Assembly: GCF_023805255.1 (NCBI RefSeq)
Contig: NZ_JAMSCK010000002.1
Location: 124,001 to 188,000, forward strand
Length of the DNA: 64,000 bases
Direction: 5' to 3'
Origin: Gramella jeungdoensis
GTDB taxonomy: Bacteria; Bacteroidota; Bacteroidia; Flavobacteriales; Flavobacteriaceae
Part shown: in pieces, positions 25,943 through 34,465 of the stretch
Layout: each line of letters begins with the position of its first letter
Numbering within the stretch: position 1 is the first letter of the stretch
Translations under genes and position numbers: made by a program
Notes under the pieces: generated by a model
What the model was told of the DNA's origin: nothing
The model's input: the letters and a program-made list of their open reading frames with translations, nothing else
Database searches by the model: none

Positions 25943-26824
25943 TTAATTAGCCCAGTCGAATGTACTTACGTCAACAGTAGCATCTGCATCAAAAGAGGCA
26001 TCTAAAGTTGCATCTGTACCTTCTATCTGTATTCCTGAAAGATCGGTTCTCCCTGTTTCAGTGATGTCCAGTATGGTTTCGTATCCTGAAAGTGAAAGGC
26101 CTGTGATAGTTGCACCCGACTGTTTTTTAAATTGAAGTGCGGTACCTCCTGTTTCAGAAACAGCCGTAAAGTTCTCGATTGTAGGCATGTTATTCACCCC
26201 ATCGGCTTCGATAGCAGTAGAGAAATTCTCAATAGTATGTAATACATAGGTATTCGTGATCTTTCCATCCCATCCTTCGGTCCAGTCAACGGCATCGTCT
26301 TCATTGTCTTTTAGAAAAAGATTGGTTATAGATGCTGATCCTCCAAAGAATTCAACCCCATCATCTTTTCCATTTAAAATAGCAACATTTTCAATGGTGG
26401 TCCCTGATCCTACGGCATAAAGGGAAAGGCCATTATACTGAGATTCAGAGTTGATCTGTGCTCCCGCATCCGAAAGAATGAGGTAGCTTATAGATCCTGA
26501 ATTATCAGTCGCATCATTACCTCCGTAGATGATTCCACCAACTTCAGCAGTGGCATCAATACCTTCAGTAGTTACGGCCTTACCCGCGATCACAAGTCCT
26601 CCCCAGCTACCAGCTTTACCTGATGTAGAAGACATTATTACCGGATTCGATTCAGTTCCCTGAATATCGATCTTTCCGCCTTTTTGAACCACTATATAGA
26701 TATTGGTTCCGGATGCATTATCATCAGATCTTGCTGTGATCTTGGTTCCCGCAGGAATTGTAAAAGTAGCTCCTTCTTCAACCGAAACCACACTGCTAAG
26801 TACATATTCGGTATTAGCATCAAG
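25943..26824 (-). repeat. Internal repeat unit 2 of the beta-helix lipoprotein gene
   Basis: This is the second copy of the 310-residue domain, slightly shorter at its end. It preserves every conserved block of unit 1 in the same order, with an exact spacing of 310 residues between GSWGGLVIAG motifs. Confidence 0.85.
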
Positions 26825-27910
26825 GCTTAGGTTATTATCAATGGTTTCCGGAAGTACAGAGACCTGTCCACGATTTGTGATCCAGTCGAAGCTAGCGGCA
26901 GATACGGTTTGAGCTCCTGAATATGCTTTTACAGACTCTGCTTCAGCTCCGTTTAATTGTATGTTTGAAAAATCTGTTCTTCCTTCTTCAACGATGTCTA
27001 CAGAAGTATCATATCCTGAAAGAGACAGACCTGATATAGTTGCTCCGGAGTTTTTCTTGAATTGAAGTGCAGTCCCACCTGTAGTGGATACGGCAGTAAA
27101 GTTTGTGAATTTAGGACTATTGTCCACACCGTCTGCTTCAATAGCTGTAGAGAAATTAGCAATTGAGTGAAGCACGTAAGTGTTGGTCACTGAACCATCC
27201 CAGCCTTCTGTCCAATCCACAGCATCATCTTCATTATTCTCAAGGTAAAGGTTTGTCACAGAAGCCGAGCCGCCGAAGAACTCAACACCGTCATCGGCTC
27301 CATTTATGATCGCAACATTTTGTATGGTGGTTCCTGCACCAACGGCATAAAGTGAAAGACCATTGTATTGTGATTCAGAGTTGATCTGTGCACCGGCATC
27401 AGATAATACCAGGTAGTTGATAGAACCAGAACTATCATTAGCATCACTGCCTCCGTATATGATTCCTCCAACTTCTGCGGTAGCGGCAACTCCTTCTGTA
27501 GTAACAGCGTTACCGGCGATCACAAGACCTCCCCAGCTACCGGACTGGCCGCTTGCGGATGACATAACCACGGGAGCAGAAGAAGTACCGTTGATCTCGA
27601 TATTAGCTCCCTGCTGAACAACAATATATACATCTGTTGCATCTGTGTCGTCCTTGGCGACAATTTGAGTTCCGGCAGGAATAGTCAGGGTCGCTCCAGA
27701 TTCTACAGATAGTACTCCGGTAAGGCTGTAAGTTTTTGAAGGATCCAAAGTTCTGTCTTCTTCAACTGAGCCGTTAAGGTCTGTTCCTTCGGCTTGATTC
27801 CCAGTCCCATCATCTATTGGGTCAATTACCGGTTCCTCGCTACAGCCTATGGTTAAGAGGCTAAGGCTTACTCCAAAAAGAAGTATAAATTTTTTAATTA
27901 CGTTTTTCAT
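25943..27910 (-). CDS. Lipoprotein with two tandem ~310-residue beta-helix-like repeats, partner of the TonB receptor
   Basis: Starting at the ATG at 27910 (a TTG lies seven codons upstream), the 655-residue protein has a lipoprotein signal with lipobox LTIGC (Cys23), an acidic linker, and two copies of one domain with a period of 310 residues. Each copy has GATxTIPAGTxI, GSWGGLVIAG, AEVGGIIYGG, DAGAQINSESQYNGLSLYAVG, DDGVEFFGGSAS, DDAVDWTEGWDG and STAIEADGV, in a rhythm expected of a right-handed parallel beta-helix. It lies 70 bp downstream of a TonB-dependent receptor and probably binds a ligand or substrate for it at the cell surface. Relatives are often mislabelled 'multidrug transporter'; nothing here is membrane-spanning. 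Confidence 0.8.
   Translation of the reverse strand: MKNVIKKFILLFGVSLSLLTIGCSEEPVIDPIDDGTGNQAEGTDLNGSVEEDRTLDPSKTYSLTGVLSVESGATLTIPAGTQIVAKDDTDATDVYIVVQQGANIEINGTSSAPVVMSSASGQSGSWGGLVIAGNAVTTEGVAATAEVGGIIYGGSDANDSSGSINYLVLSDAGAQINSESQYNGLSLYAVGAGTTIQNVAIINGADDGVEFFGGSASVTNLYLENNEDDAVDWTEGWDGSVTNTYVLHSIANFSTAIEADGVDNSPKFTNFTAVSTTGGTALQFKKNSGATISGLSLSGYDTSVDIVEEGRTDFSNIQLNGAEAESVKAYSGAQTVSAASFDWITNRGQVSVLPETIDNNLSLDANTEYVLSSVVSVEEGATFTIPAGTKITARSDDNASGTNIYIVVQKGGKIDIQGTESNPVIMSSTSGKAGSWGGLVIAGKAVTTEGIDATAEVGGIIYGGNDATDNSGSISYLILSDAGAQINSESQYNGLSLYAVGSGTTIENVAILNGKDDGVEFFGGSASITNLFLKDNEDDAVDWTEGWDGKITNTYVLHTIENFSTAIEADGVNNMPTIENFTAVSETGGTALQFKKQSGATITGLSLSGYETILDITETGRTDLSGIQIEGTDATLDASFDADATVDVSTFDWAN
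26825..27754 (-). repeat. Internal repeat unit 1 of the beta-helix lipoprotein gene
   Basis: This 930-bp segment encodes the first copy of the domain, from the strand before SVESGATLTIPAG to about FDWITNRGQ. It aligns without large gaps to unit 2 at 25943-26824, with long shared blocks such as SESQYNGLSLYAVG and DDAVDWTEGWDG. Confidence 0.85.
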
Positions 27911-27980
27911 TTTTTTTGGTTTAAAATTCAAAATCTGGTTTTGAATGGTTAATAAATATTTGGTTAATAAATAATTGAGA

Positions 27981-30776
27981 TTAGAATGAATAGTTTACTC
28001 CAAGGCTTAATATAGCTCCCCTGGTATATGATCTAACGGTTTCGAGGCTTTCAACTCCCGTAGAGCTTGGCCTGATTGCCTGTACTCTTTCGATTTCAGG
28101 ATTTAGCAGGTTCTGGCCTTTAAATTGAACCTGCCAGTTGTCATTAAGTTCTTTTGAAATAATGGCATCCAGGGTTACAAAACCTTTTTCGATGATCTCG
28201 TCGTTATAGAATACATCATTCTGAGTCTGTACTTCCGGAGCACCAAGCGCATATATCTTATCTGAAGCGTAGTTAGCTACTAGAGATGCTCTGAACGGAT
28301 TTTCAGTTTCGTTAGAAAAATTAACCGATCCGTTAAAGATCCAGTCTGATGCTCCCTGTAATCCAACTTTAGATTTACCGTTATATCTGAAGGTCCTTAT
28401 AAAAGTGCCATTATCATTATTAACTTCCTTCAGGTCCTGTTCATGCCACATTCTTGAAGCATTAAAAGAAATTGCCATGTCAATCCCTTCTTCGGCTTCA
28501 TTTTCGATCACATCCATCCTGGTTTCCAGCTCAAGGCCATAAATATTCGCCCTTTCCCCGGCATTGAAATATGAGAACACTCCGGCTGAACCTCTGTCCT
28601 GAACCCGGTTGATAGGATCATCAATTCTTTTGTAGAACCCGGTTAATGAGATCAATTGTCCTGAGCTAGGGAAAAACTCATATTTAAGATCAAAGTTGAG
28701 GTTGGTTGAAGCATTCAGGTCGGGATTACCCCTGGTAACCTGTCCTGTTTGAGATACATATTCAAATGGAGCGATCTCCTTGAATTCCGGTAGAGTAATA
28801 GTTCTACTTGCTGCAAATCTGATATTGGAATCCTCGTTTGGGGCGAACTTTATATTAAGATTCGGATAGATGTTATTGTAAGATTTGAATGAGAATTCCG
28901 GTTTGTTCGCAGGATAGTTGTTCACGTCAAAGACGATGTCAAGATTATCGTGCTGGTATCTTGCTCCCAGATTGATGTTCCATTTTCCAATTCCATAATT
29001 GAAATTAGCAAAGCCTGCGTAAGATTCCAGGATCGCATTATACCTGTCTGGAGTAAGGCGATTGAAATCTAAAGTCCCGTTCTCAAAGTTCTCAGTGGTG
29101 AACACCGGGGTGATATTGTCTATCGAGGGTGGGTTCACACTGTTCAGTTCTACCTCATCAGCGCCAAAGAATCGGGAGATAAAGTCTCTTTCCTTGTTTC
29201 TGTAATTAGCTCCCGCCTCAACAAAAATGTTCTTTGCGGCCTCCTCATCCTTTACAAGGTTATACTTATCTTCCAAAAAGGCATTCAATTCTGTATCATC
29301 TATCTTCTGTGAAGATTTTCGTTGCTGATAACCTCCGGTTCTGGCCAGTTGAACAAAGTCTTCACCATCAAAATTCACTTCGTTACGAATACGATTTGGC
29401 TCGTCGGCATTTACGATATTATATCCCAGCGCCCAATCCAGCTCATTTTTGCCATCCATGAAATCATGGTATCCATGCAACTGGTTCACCCAGAGTCGGG
29501 TTTGTTTGATATTCTGGTCACGAACAAATTGATTCAGGTTTTCACTTGGAGTAGTCTCTTCAAATACAACCCCTTCTCCGTTACGTCCTGCTTCATATAC
29601 TTCGTCAGTAAGCTTATTGATGAATAAACTGGTAGCCTTAAAACGGTGGTTGTCATCCAGTTCATAGATTACATCAAGCAATCCTGTGGTATTGTCGGTT
29701 TTTGAGAAATTCTCCACATCGGTGAAATAATCATACAGGTTATTACTCCTGTACTCCCTGAAAATACCTTTGTTGTATTCAAATTTAGCCGATTGAGAAG
29801 CCGTTAATAATACTTTTAGATTTTCCCCAAACTTCTTACCTGCAGTGATAGAATATTTGCGATTTAGTGGAAAAGGATCAGTTTGTGTGTTCCAGGTTTG
29901 ATTATTAAGTGAATGCTGGATCGGGATCGCCTGGTCGTAAAATCCGAAATAAACATCATCCTGGTTTGGAGATACCTTAAAATTACTGAATTCTCCAACG
30001 GCATTCGTATTCATTCCAAACTGAAGCCCGAGGTCAAGTTCTTCGGTCCCCGACAGCTCCCTGGATGTTATATCAATGGTTCCCGAAGCCTGATCGGCCG
30101 AATTCTCAGAAGAATAAGCCTTGCTTATACTCACGTTTTGAATTACCCTGGTAGGGAATAACCCAAGATCGATATTCTTTCTTTCCACATCATCAGAAGG
30201 AATTGGAAGTCCGTTTAAAGTAGTATAAAGGTAACGGTCACCCAGACCTCTGACGAAAATATCCCCTGAAGCCTCACTACTTGTAACTCCCGAAATTTTT
30301 GTAGTGGCGGTTGCGGCATCAGAGACTCCAAGTTTGGCGAGCTCTCTGGCTCCTATACTCTCCTTTATTTCAACTGAATTCTTCTGTTCTATTAACAATG
30401 CAACTTCTGAGTCGCGCCTTGCTACCGTTGAAATAACTACTTCATCAAGAGAGGCAGCGCTGGAGCCAAGATCGGTATTCACCTCAGTAACCTTACCTGC
30501 TTCAACAACTACCTCTGGCACCTCAAGCGTCTCATAGCCCACAAAACTGAAGACTACCGTGTAGGTTCCTGGATCAAGATTTTTTAATTGATATAGGCCA
30601 TCATAATCTGAAGTAGTTCCCGTGGATGTTCCTTTGATGATTACATTTGCAAATGGAAGAGGTTCACCGTTCATTTCCCGGTCGGTTAACTTTCCTGCAA
30701 TGGAACCTGTTTGGGGATCCTGGGCTTTCAAAGTTGATACAAATAATATTAGTGCGAGTAATACGTAATTTTTCAT
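27981..30776 (-). CDS. TonB-dependent outer-membrane receptor with carboxypeptidase-regulatory N-domain
   Basis: The 931-residue receptor has a signal peptide (cleaved after STLKAQ), a CarboxypepD_reg-like domain (about 22-110; GSIAGKLTDREMNGEPLPFANV, YTVVFSFVGYETLEV), a plug domain (about 115-240; VSDAATATTKISGV, GDIFVRGLGDRYLYTTLNG) and a C-terminal beta-barrel ending in an aromatic strand (ILSLGVNYSF). It imports a ligand across the outer membrane using ExbBD-TonB energy. The beta-helix lipoprotein follows after 70 bp and an OmpR-type regulator is divergent upstream with a Pho-box-like array between them. It is not a SusC/SusD pair, since no SusD gene is present. Confidence 0.93.
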   Translation of the reverse strand: MKNYVLLALILFVSTLKAQDPQTGSIAGKLTDREMNGEPLPFANVIIKGTSTGTTSDYDGLYQLKNLDPGTYTVVFSFVGYETLEVPEVVVEAGKVTEVNTDLGSSAASLDEVVISTVARRDSEVALLIEQKNSVEIKESIGARELAKLGVSDAATATTKISGVTSSEASGDIFVRGLGDRYLYTTLNGLPIPSDDVERKNIDLGLFPTRVIQNVSISKAYSSENSADQASGTIDITSRELSGTEELDLGLQFGMNTNAVGEFSNFKVSPNQDDVYFGFYDQAIPIQHSLNNQTWNTQTDPFPLNRKYSITAGKKFGENLKVLLTASQSAKFEYNKGIFREYRSNNLYDYFTDVENFSKTDNTTGLLDVIYELDDNHRFKATSLFINKLTDEVYEAGRNGEGVVFEETTPSENLNQFVRDQNIKQTRLWVNQLHGYHDFMDGKNELDWALGYNIVNADEPNRIRNEVNFDGEDFVQLARTGGYQQRKSSQKIDDTELNAFLEDKYNLVKDEEAAKNIFVEAGANYRNKERDFISRFFGADEVELNSVNPPSIDNITPVFTTENFENGTLDFNRLTPDRYNAILESYAGFANFNYGIGKWNINLGARYQHDNLDIVFDVNNYPANKPEFSFKSYNNIYPNLNIKFAPNEDSNIRFAASRTITLPEFKEIAPFEYVSQTGQVTRGNPDLNASTNLNFDLKYEFFPSSGQLISLTGFYKRIDDPINRVQDRGSAGVFSYFNAGERANIYGLELETRMDVIENEAEEGIDMAISFNASRMWHEQDLKEVNNDNGTFIRTFRYNGKSKVGLQGASDWIFNGSVNFSNETENPFRASLVANYASDKIYALGAPEVQTQNDVFYNDEIIEKGFVTLDAIISKELNDNWQVQFKGQNLLNPEIERVQAIRPSSTGVESLETVRSYTRGAILSLGVNYSF

Positions 30777-30853
30777 TTCCTTTTTTTGCTATAAATCTCG
30801 CTGCAAATTAAAGGCGGGGGTGTAAAGCCTGTATTACCTCAGGATTAATCATT

Positions 30854-30881
30854 TGTCATTATAATGTTAGCTTAATGTTAC
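30854..30881. promoter_or_regulatory. Three tandem 11-bp-spaced TGTYAN units (Pho-box-like operator)
   Basis: TGTCAT (30854), TGTTAG (30865) and TGTTAC (30876) recur at an exact 11-bp period, one DNA turn, separated by AT-rich 5-mers. OmpR/PhoB-type regulators bind such direct repeats: the E. coli Pho box is CTGTCAT repeated at 11 bp and the Bacillus PhoP box is TTAACA repeated at 11 bp. The array lies between the TonB receptor and the divergent OmpR-family regulator, so it is a candidate site for that regulator. Confidence 0.6.
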
Positions 30882-30952
30882 TATTTCTGTGAGGCCGCTA
30901 TAATTCAAATTAATGGTTAATTTTATGGCTCCTTAATACAGTGTAATTCATT

Positions 30953-31636
30953 ATGAAGAAAAAAGACATTCAAATTTTACTGGTTGATGATGAGCCGGAT
31001 ATCCTGGAAATTGTGGGTTATAATCTCTCTTCCGAAGGTTATAATGTAATCACTGCAGATAATGGAGCCGACGCGGTGAAACTTGCAAAAAAGAACAAGC
31101 CTCACCTTATAATTCTTGATGTGATGATGCCCGAAATGGATGGTATAGAAGCCTGTGAGCAGATTAGGAGGATACCGGAAATGGAAGATACCATCATTAC
31201 TTTCTTAACTGCCAGGGGAGAAGATTATTCCCAAATGGCCGGCTTCGATGCGGGTGCAGATGATTATATTACCAAACCGATCAAGCCAAAGGTGCTTGTG
31301 AGTAAGGTAAAGGCTTTGTTAAGGCGTTACAAGGAAGATGATAAATCATCTAATATTGTTAAATTAGGAGATATTACTATCAACAGGGAGGAATATAAAA
31401 TAGTTCAGGAAGGGGAAGAAATGGCCCTGCCCAGAAAAGAGTTCGAGCTTCTTTCTTTACTGGCTTCAAAACCGGGTAAAGTTTTCAAAAGAGAAGATAT
31501 CCTGGATAAGGTTTGGGGAAATGATATCGTTGTTGGAGGAAGGACTATCGATGTGCATATAAGAAAGCTGCGCGAAAAAATTGGAGATGAAAGAATTAAG
31601 ACCATTAAAGGTGTAGGTTATAAGTTTGTAGTTTAA
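30953..31636 (+). CDS. OmpR/PhoB-family response regulator
   Basis: The 227-residue protein has a CheY-like receiver (1 to about 120) with the acidic pocket DDE (12-14), phosphoacceptor Asp56 in LIILDVMMPEMDG, and ITKP near residue 105; the C-terminal winged helix (about 130-227) includes LPRKEFELLSLLASKPGKVF and RTIDVHIRKLREKIG. It overlaps the following kinase gene by one base (TAATG). It is divergent from the TonB receptor. A PhoB-like role is possible given the Pho-box-like array, but other OmpR-type roles cannot be excluded. Confidence 0.93.
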   Translation: MKKKDIQILLVDDEPDILEIVGYNLSSEGYNVITADNGADAVKLAKKNKPHLIILDVMMPEMDGIEACEQIRRIPEMEDTIITFLTARGEDYSQMAGFDAGADDYITKPIKPKVLVSKVKALLRRYKEDDKSSNIVKLGDITINREEYKIVQEGEEMALPRKEFELLSLLASKPGKVFKREDILDKVWGNDIVVGGRTIDVHIRKLREKIGDERIKTIKGVGYKFVV

Positions 31637-32715
31637 TGACCAAAAAATTTAAACGCTCATATCGTTTTGCCTTAAGGACTTCACTATATATTAGTATTTT
31701 TCTTGCGGTGGCGGTTAGCGTTTTTCTGTATCTCGACCCTGAATTTTCAGTAACACGGATCCTTCTCTTTGTCATCGCATGTTATCTTTTCTGTTTCTTC
31801 ATTATTCAATACAGGGTTGAAAGGTTCATTTATCGCAGAATAAAGAAGGTTTATGATAATGTCTCGCTGTTAGATTCAACAACCCTTAACCCTAATCAGA
31901 TCACTACCGATATGTCCAGCCTCACCAGGGAAGTGAAGAAGTTTGCTGAAGATAAAAAGCTGGAGATTGAAACTTTAAAGGTTCGGGAAGCCTACCGTAA
32001 AGAATTCATGGGAAATGTATCGCATGAGCTTAAAACGCCCCTGTTTACTGTCCAGGGCTATATACTTACTCTTTTAGATGGTGCTTATAAAGACAAAGCG
32101 GTGCGCAAGAAATATCTTAACCGGGCGAGCAAAGGTGTGGAAAGACTAATTTATATCGTGAGGGATCTTGATATGATTACTAAACTTGAGACCGGTGATC
32201 TTCATTTGAGGTATGAGAGTTTTAATATTGTAGAACTTATTCAGGGCTCTTTTGACCTGCTTGAGATGAAGGCGGCAAAAAAGAATATCACGCTCACATT
32301 TGATATGGATTATTTCAAACCGGTATACGTAAGGGCCGATAAGGAAAGAATTCAGCAGGTGCTTACCAATCTTATTGTGAATTCCATCAAATATGGTAAG
32401 AAAGGAGGTACTACCGAAATAAGTATCGAAAATCTTATAAAAAATAAAGTGATTATCAGGGTTACAGATAATGGTGAAGGTATAGAAGAAGAAAATATCC
32501 CGCGCCTTTTTGAACGTTTCTATAGGGTTGATAAGAGTGGATCGAGAAAAGAAGGAGGTTCCGGTCTGGGGCTTTCAATCGTTAAGCATATCCTGGAGGC
32601 CCATGGCGAAAAGATCTATGTTGAAAGTGTTTTTGGAGTAGGTAGTGAATTTTCATTTACCCTCGAAAAAAGCAAAGAGGTCCCTGAAGAAAATGTGATC
32701 CCCGAAATTACTTAA
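31636..32715 (+). CDS. PhoR-like sensor histidine kinase without a periplasmic sensor domain
   Basis: The 359-residue kinase has two membrane helices (about 15-33 and 41-58) separated by only a handful of residues, then a linker, HisKA domain with phosphoacceptor His130 (GNVSHELKTPLFTVQGY), and a HATPase domain with NLIVNSIKYG (N box), DNGEGIEEENIPRLFERFYR (G1/F) and GGSGLGLSIVKHI (G2). The missing extracytoplasmic loop resembles PhoR, which senses through its transport system rather than by binding ligand. It is co-transcribed with the response regulator. Its last 63 bp overlap a convergent gene. Confidence 0.92.
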   Translation: MTKKFKRSYRFALRTSLYISIFLAVAVSVFLYLDPEFSVTRILLFVIACYLFCFFIIQYRVERFIYRRIKKVYDNVSLLDSTTLNPNQITTDMSSLTREVKKFAEDKKLEIETLKVREAYRKEFMGNVSHELKTPLFTVQGYILTLLDGAYKDKAVRKKYLNRASKGVERLIYIVRDLDMITKLETGDLHLRYESFNIVELIQGSFDLLEMKAAKKNITLTFDMDYFKPVYVRADKERIQQVLTNLIVNSIKYGKKGGTTEISIENLIKNKVIIRVTDNGEGIEEENIPRLFERFYRVDKSGSRKEGGSGLGLSIVKHILEAHGEKIYVESVFGVGSEFSFTLEKSKEVPEENVIPEIT

Positions 32716-33717
32716 ACCTTTGTAATTTTCTATCTCCCCTAATTTTGATTTATCGAACTTATCCTGTTTACAGGAAGGGGCGATTTTTAATTTTTTCAAT
32801 CTTTCTGCGAGGTATTCCTGTTCATCCTGACCCGGGGTGGGAATAAAGAATGCTTTTTTTTCCAGTTTGGCAAGATCCATCAGGCTTGTATAGCCAGGCC
32901 GGCTTATTATATACCTGCTGCAATTTATAGCTTCCTGAAGGGCGCTTCCGTACAAGTAGTTCTTTATATTAATATTCGGATTGTTAGTGATGTCTTGTGC
33001 TTCTTCAGTAAATACTCCTCTCACAAAAAGTATTTTATAATCAGAATCTTTCAGCTCATGTATTAAAATGGATTCAAGAATGCTGCGCTGAGGTTCCGGG
33101 CCACTTAGGAGGACCAGATAATCGTAGATCACCGGCACATCAGTTTTCTCTAACCGGCTTACAGGGCCAATATATTTTACATGATCAGGTTTTGTGGGCA
33201 GATGTCCCAGAACACCACTCAAATTCTTTTCGCCTTCAATATCTGGCACCCAACACTGGTCGAATTTTTTGATATATCTCTGATGAAAATAACTGCTCAG
33301 GAAGGTGGTGTTTCCGCTTAGAACATTTAGCTGATGGGTGATAAAAACATTCCTTTTTAATTTCTTGCTTCTAACCCCCAATCGGTTATCTGAAATTATC
33401 CCTTTAAGCTCATATTGCTTTACCAGCTTTTTAGTAAGCTCTTTTTCAGCTTTGATAGCGTTCAGGATCCTGGGGCTGTCCATCATCAGCTTCCATTTTA
33501 AATAATTTCCATTTTTGGAATACTGAATATTATAGGAGGGAAGTTCGATATATGTTAAATGCGGAAATTCTTTTTGAAGAAGATCTCCAGCCTGACCGTC
33601 AGAAGCTATAACCGGTTCAAAATCATGGCTTTGAAGTCCTCTTATTATCGGAATGCAACGGGTGGCGTGGCCAAGTCCCCAGTTGAGTGCTGCCACCAGT
33701 ATCCTCTTCTTTCGCAT
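32653..33717 (-). CDS. MurG-like glycosyltransferase (GT-B fold, family 28-like)
   Basis: The 354-residue protein has the GT-B layout: an N-terminal donor-independent domain starting ILVAALNWGLGHATRCIPI (about 6-24), a linker, and a C-terminal nucleotide-sugar domain with LLSGPEPQR, SRPGYTSLMDLA and FIPTPGQDEQEYLA, as in MurG-type and UDP-glucuronosyl-like transferases. Substrate unknown. The ATG at 33717 is only five bases from a TATATTTG element, so the mRNA may be nearly leaderless. The last 63 bases overlap the 3' end of the histidine kinase gene on the opposite strand. Confidence 0.82.
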   Translation of the reverse strand: MRKKRILVAALNWGLGHATRCIPIIRGLQSHDFEPVIASDGQAGDLLQKEFPHLTYIELPSYNIQYSKNGNYLKWKLMMDSPRILNAIKAEKELTKKLVKQYELKGIISDNRLGVRSKKLKRNVFITHQLNVLSGNTTFLSSYFHQRYIKKFDQCWVPDIEGEKNLSGVLGHLPTKPDHVKYIGPVSRLEKTDVPVIYDYLVLLSGPEPQRSILESILIHELKDSDYKILFVRGVFTEEAQDITNNPNINIKNYLYGSALQEAINCSRYIISRPGYTSLMDLAKLEKKAFFIPTPGQDEQEYLAERLKKLKIAPSCKQDKFDKSKLGEIENYKGLSNFGDHIFFRDLFAFFEGK

Positions 33718-33721
33718 AATA

Positions 33722-33729
33722 CAAATATA
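33722..33729 (-). promoter_or_regulatory. Candidate -7 element almost abutting the glycosyltransferase start
   Basis: Minus-strand TATATTTG matches TAnnTTTG. Only four bases separate it from the ATG, so if used it would start transcription at or next to the start codon. Confidence 0.4.
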
Positions 33730-33784
33730 TTCTTGTCTACAGCTGTGCGATTTTATTTAATTTTACCAAAATATTAATTTTTTT

Positions 33785-34459
33785 GTGGGAAGTAAGAATA
33801 AACTCAAACGCTTTAAGGAAAACGAAAAGTTTGAAAATGTAATTCAGCCTTCACGGGAGGAGCTAATTGATGGTTCTTTTGAACTGAAAGGTAACTGGAG
33901 TCGGGATTTCTTTAAGAACGATAATCCAATAGTCCTTGAGCTGGGTTGCGGAAAAGGCGAGTACACCGTGGAACTTGCAAAACAGGATCCAGGTAAGAAT
34001 TATATAGGAATCGATATTAAGGGAGCTCGTTTCTGGCGTGGCGCAAAAACCGCTTTGGAAGAAGGCCTGGACAACGTTGCTTTTGTAAGGACTCAGATTG
34101 AACTCATAGAACATGTTTTTCAGAAATCAGAAGTAAGCGAGATCTGGATCACTTTTCCCGATCCGCAGATAAAATATAAAAGAACAAAACACAGGCTAAC
34201 CAATACTAATTTCCTTCAGAGGTATAAGAATATACTTAAAAATGACGGTTTTGTTCACTTAAAAACAGATTCCGAATTCATGCATGGATATACTTTAGGG
34301 TTATTGCATGGTGAAGGTCATGAGGTTTTATATGCCCATCACGATATTTACAGTAATGAATATTCACCAAAAGAAGTGACAGGGATACAGACTTTCTATG
34401 AAAAACAGTATCTTGAAAAAGGAAAACCTATTACGTATATTCAATTCAAGATTAAATAA
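33785..34459 (+). CDS. trmB: tRNA (guanine-N7-)-methyltransferase
   Basis: The 224-residue protein, starting with GTG at 33785, has the TrmB motifs: SAM-binding VLELGCGKGEYTVELA (about 55-70), YIGIDIKGARFWRGAKTA, and the family-defining WITFPDPQIKYKRTKHRLTN, which holds the catalytic Asp. It methylates G46 in the tRNA variable loop. A LysE-type gene follows after six bases, so they likely share a transcript. Confidence 0.94.
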   Translation: MGSKNKLKRFKENEKFENVIQPSREELIDGSFELKGNWSRDFFKNDNPIVLELGCGKGEYTVELAKQDPGKNYIGIDIKGARFWRGAKTALEEGLDNVAFVRTQIELIEHVFQKSEVSEIWITFPDPQIKYKRTKHRLTNTNFLQRYKNILKNDGFVHLKTDSEFMHGYTLGLLHGEGHEVLYAHHDIYSNEYSPKEVTGIQTFYEKQYLEKGKPITYIQFKIK

Positions 34460-34465
34460 GGGGTA

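Noticed and set aside
25943-27910. CRISPR-like or tandem-repeat array
   Set aside because: The repeats are two 930-bp protein-coding units, not short spaced repeats.
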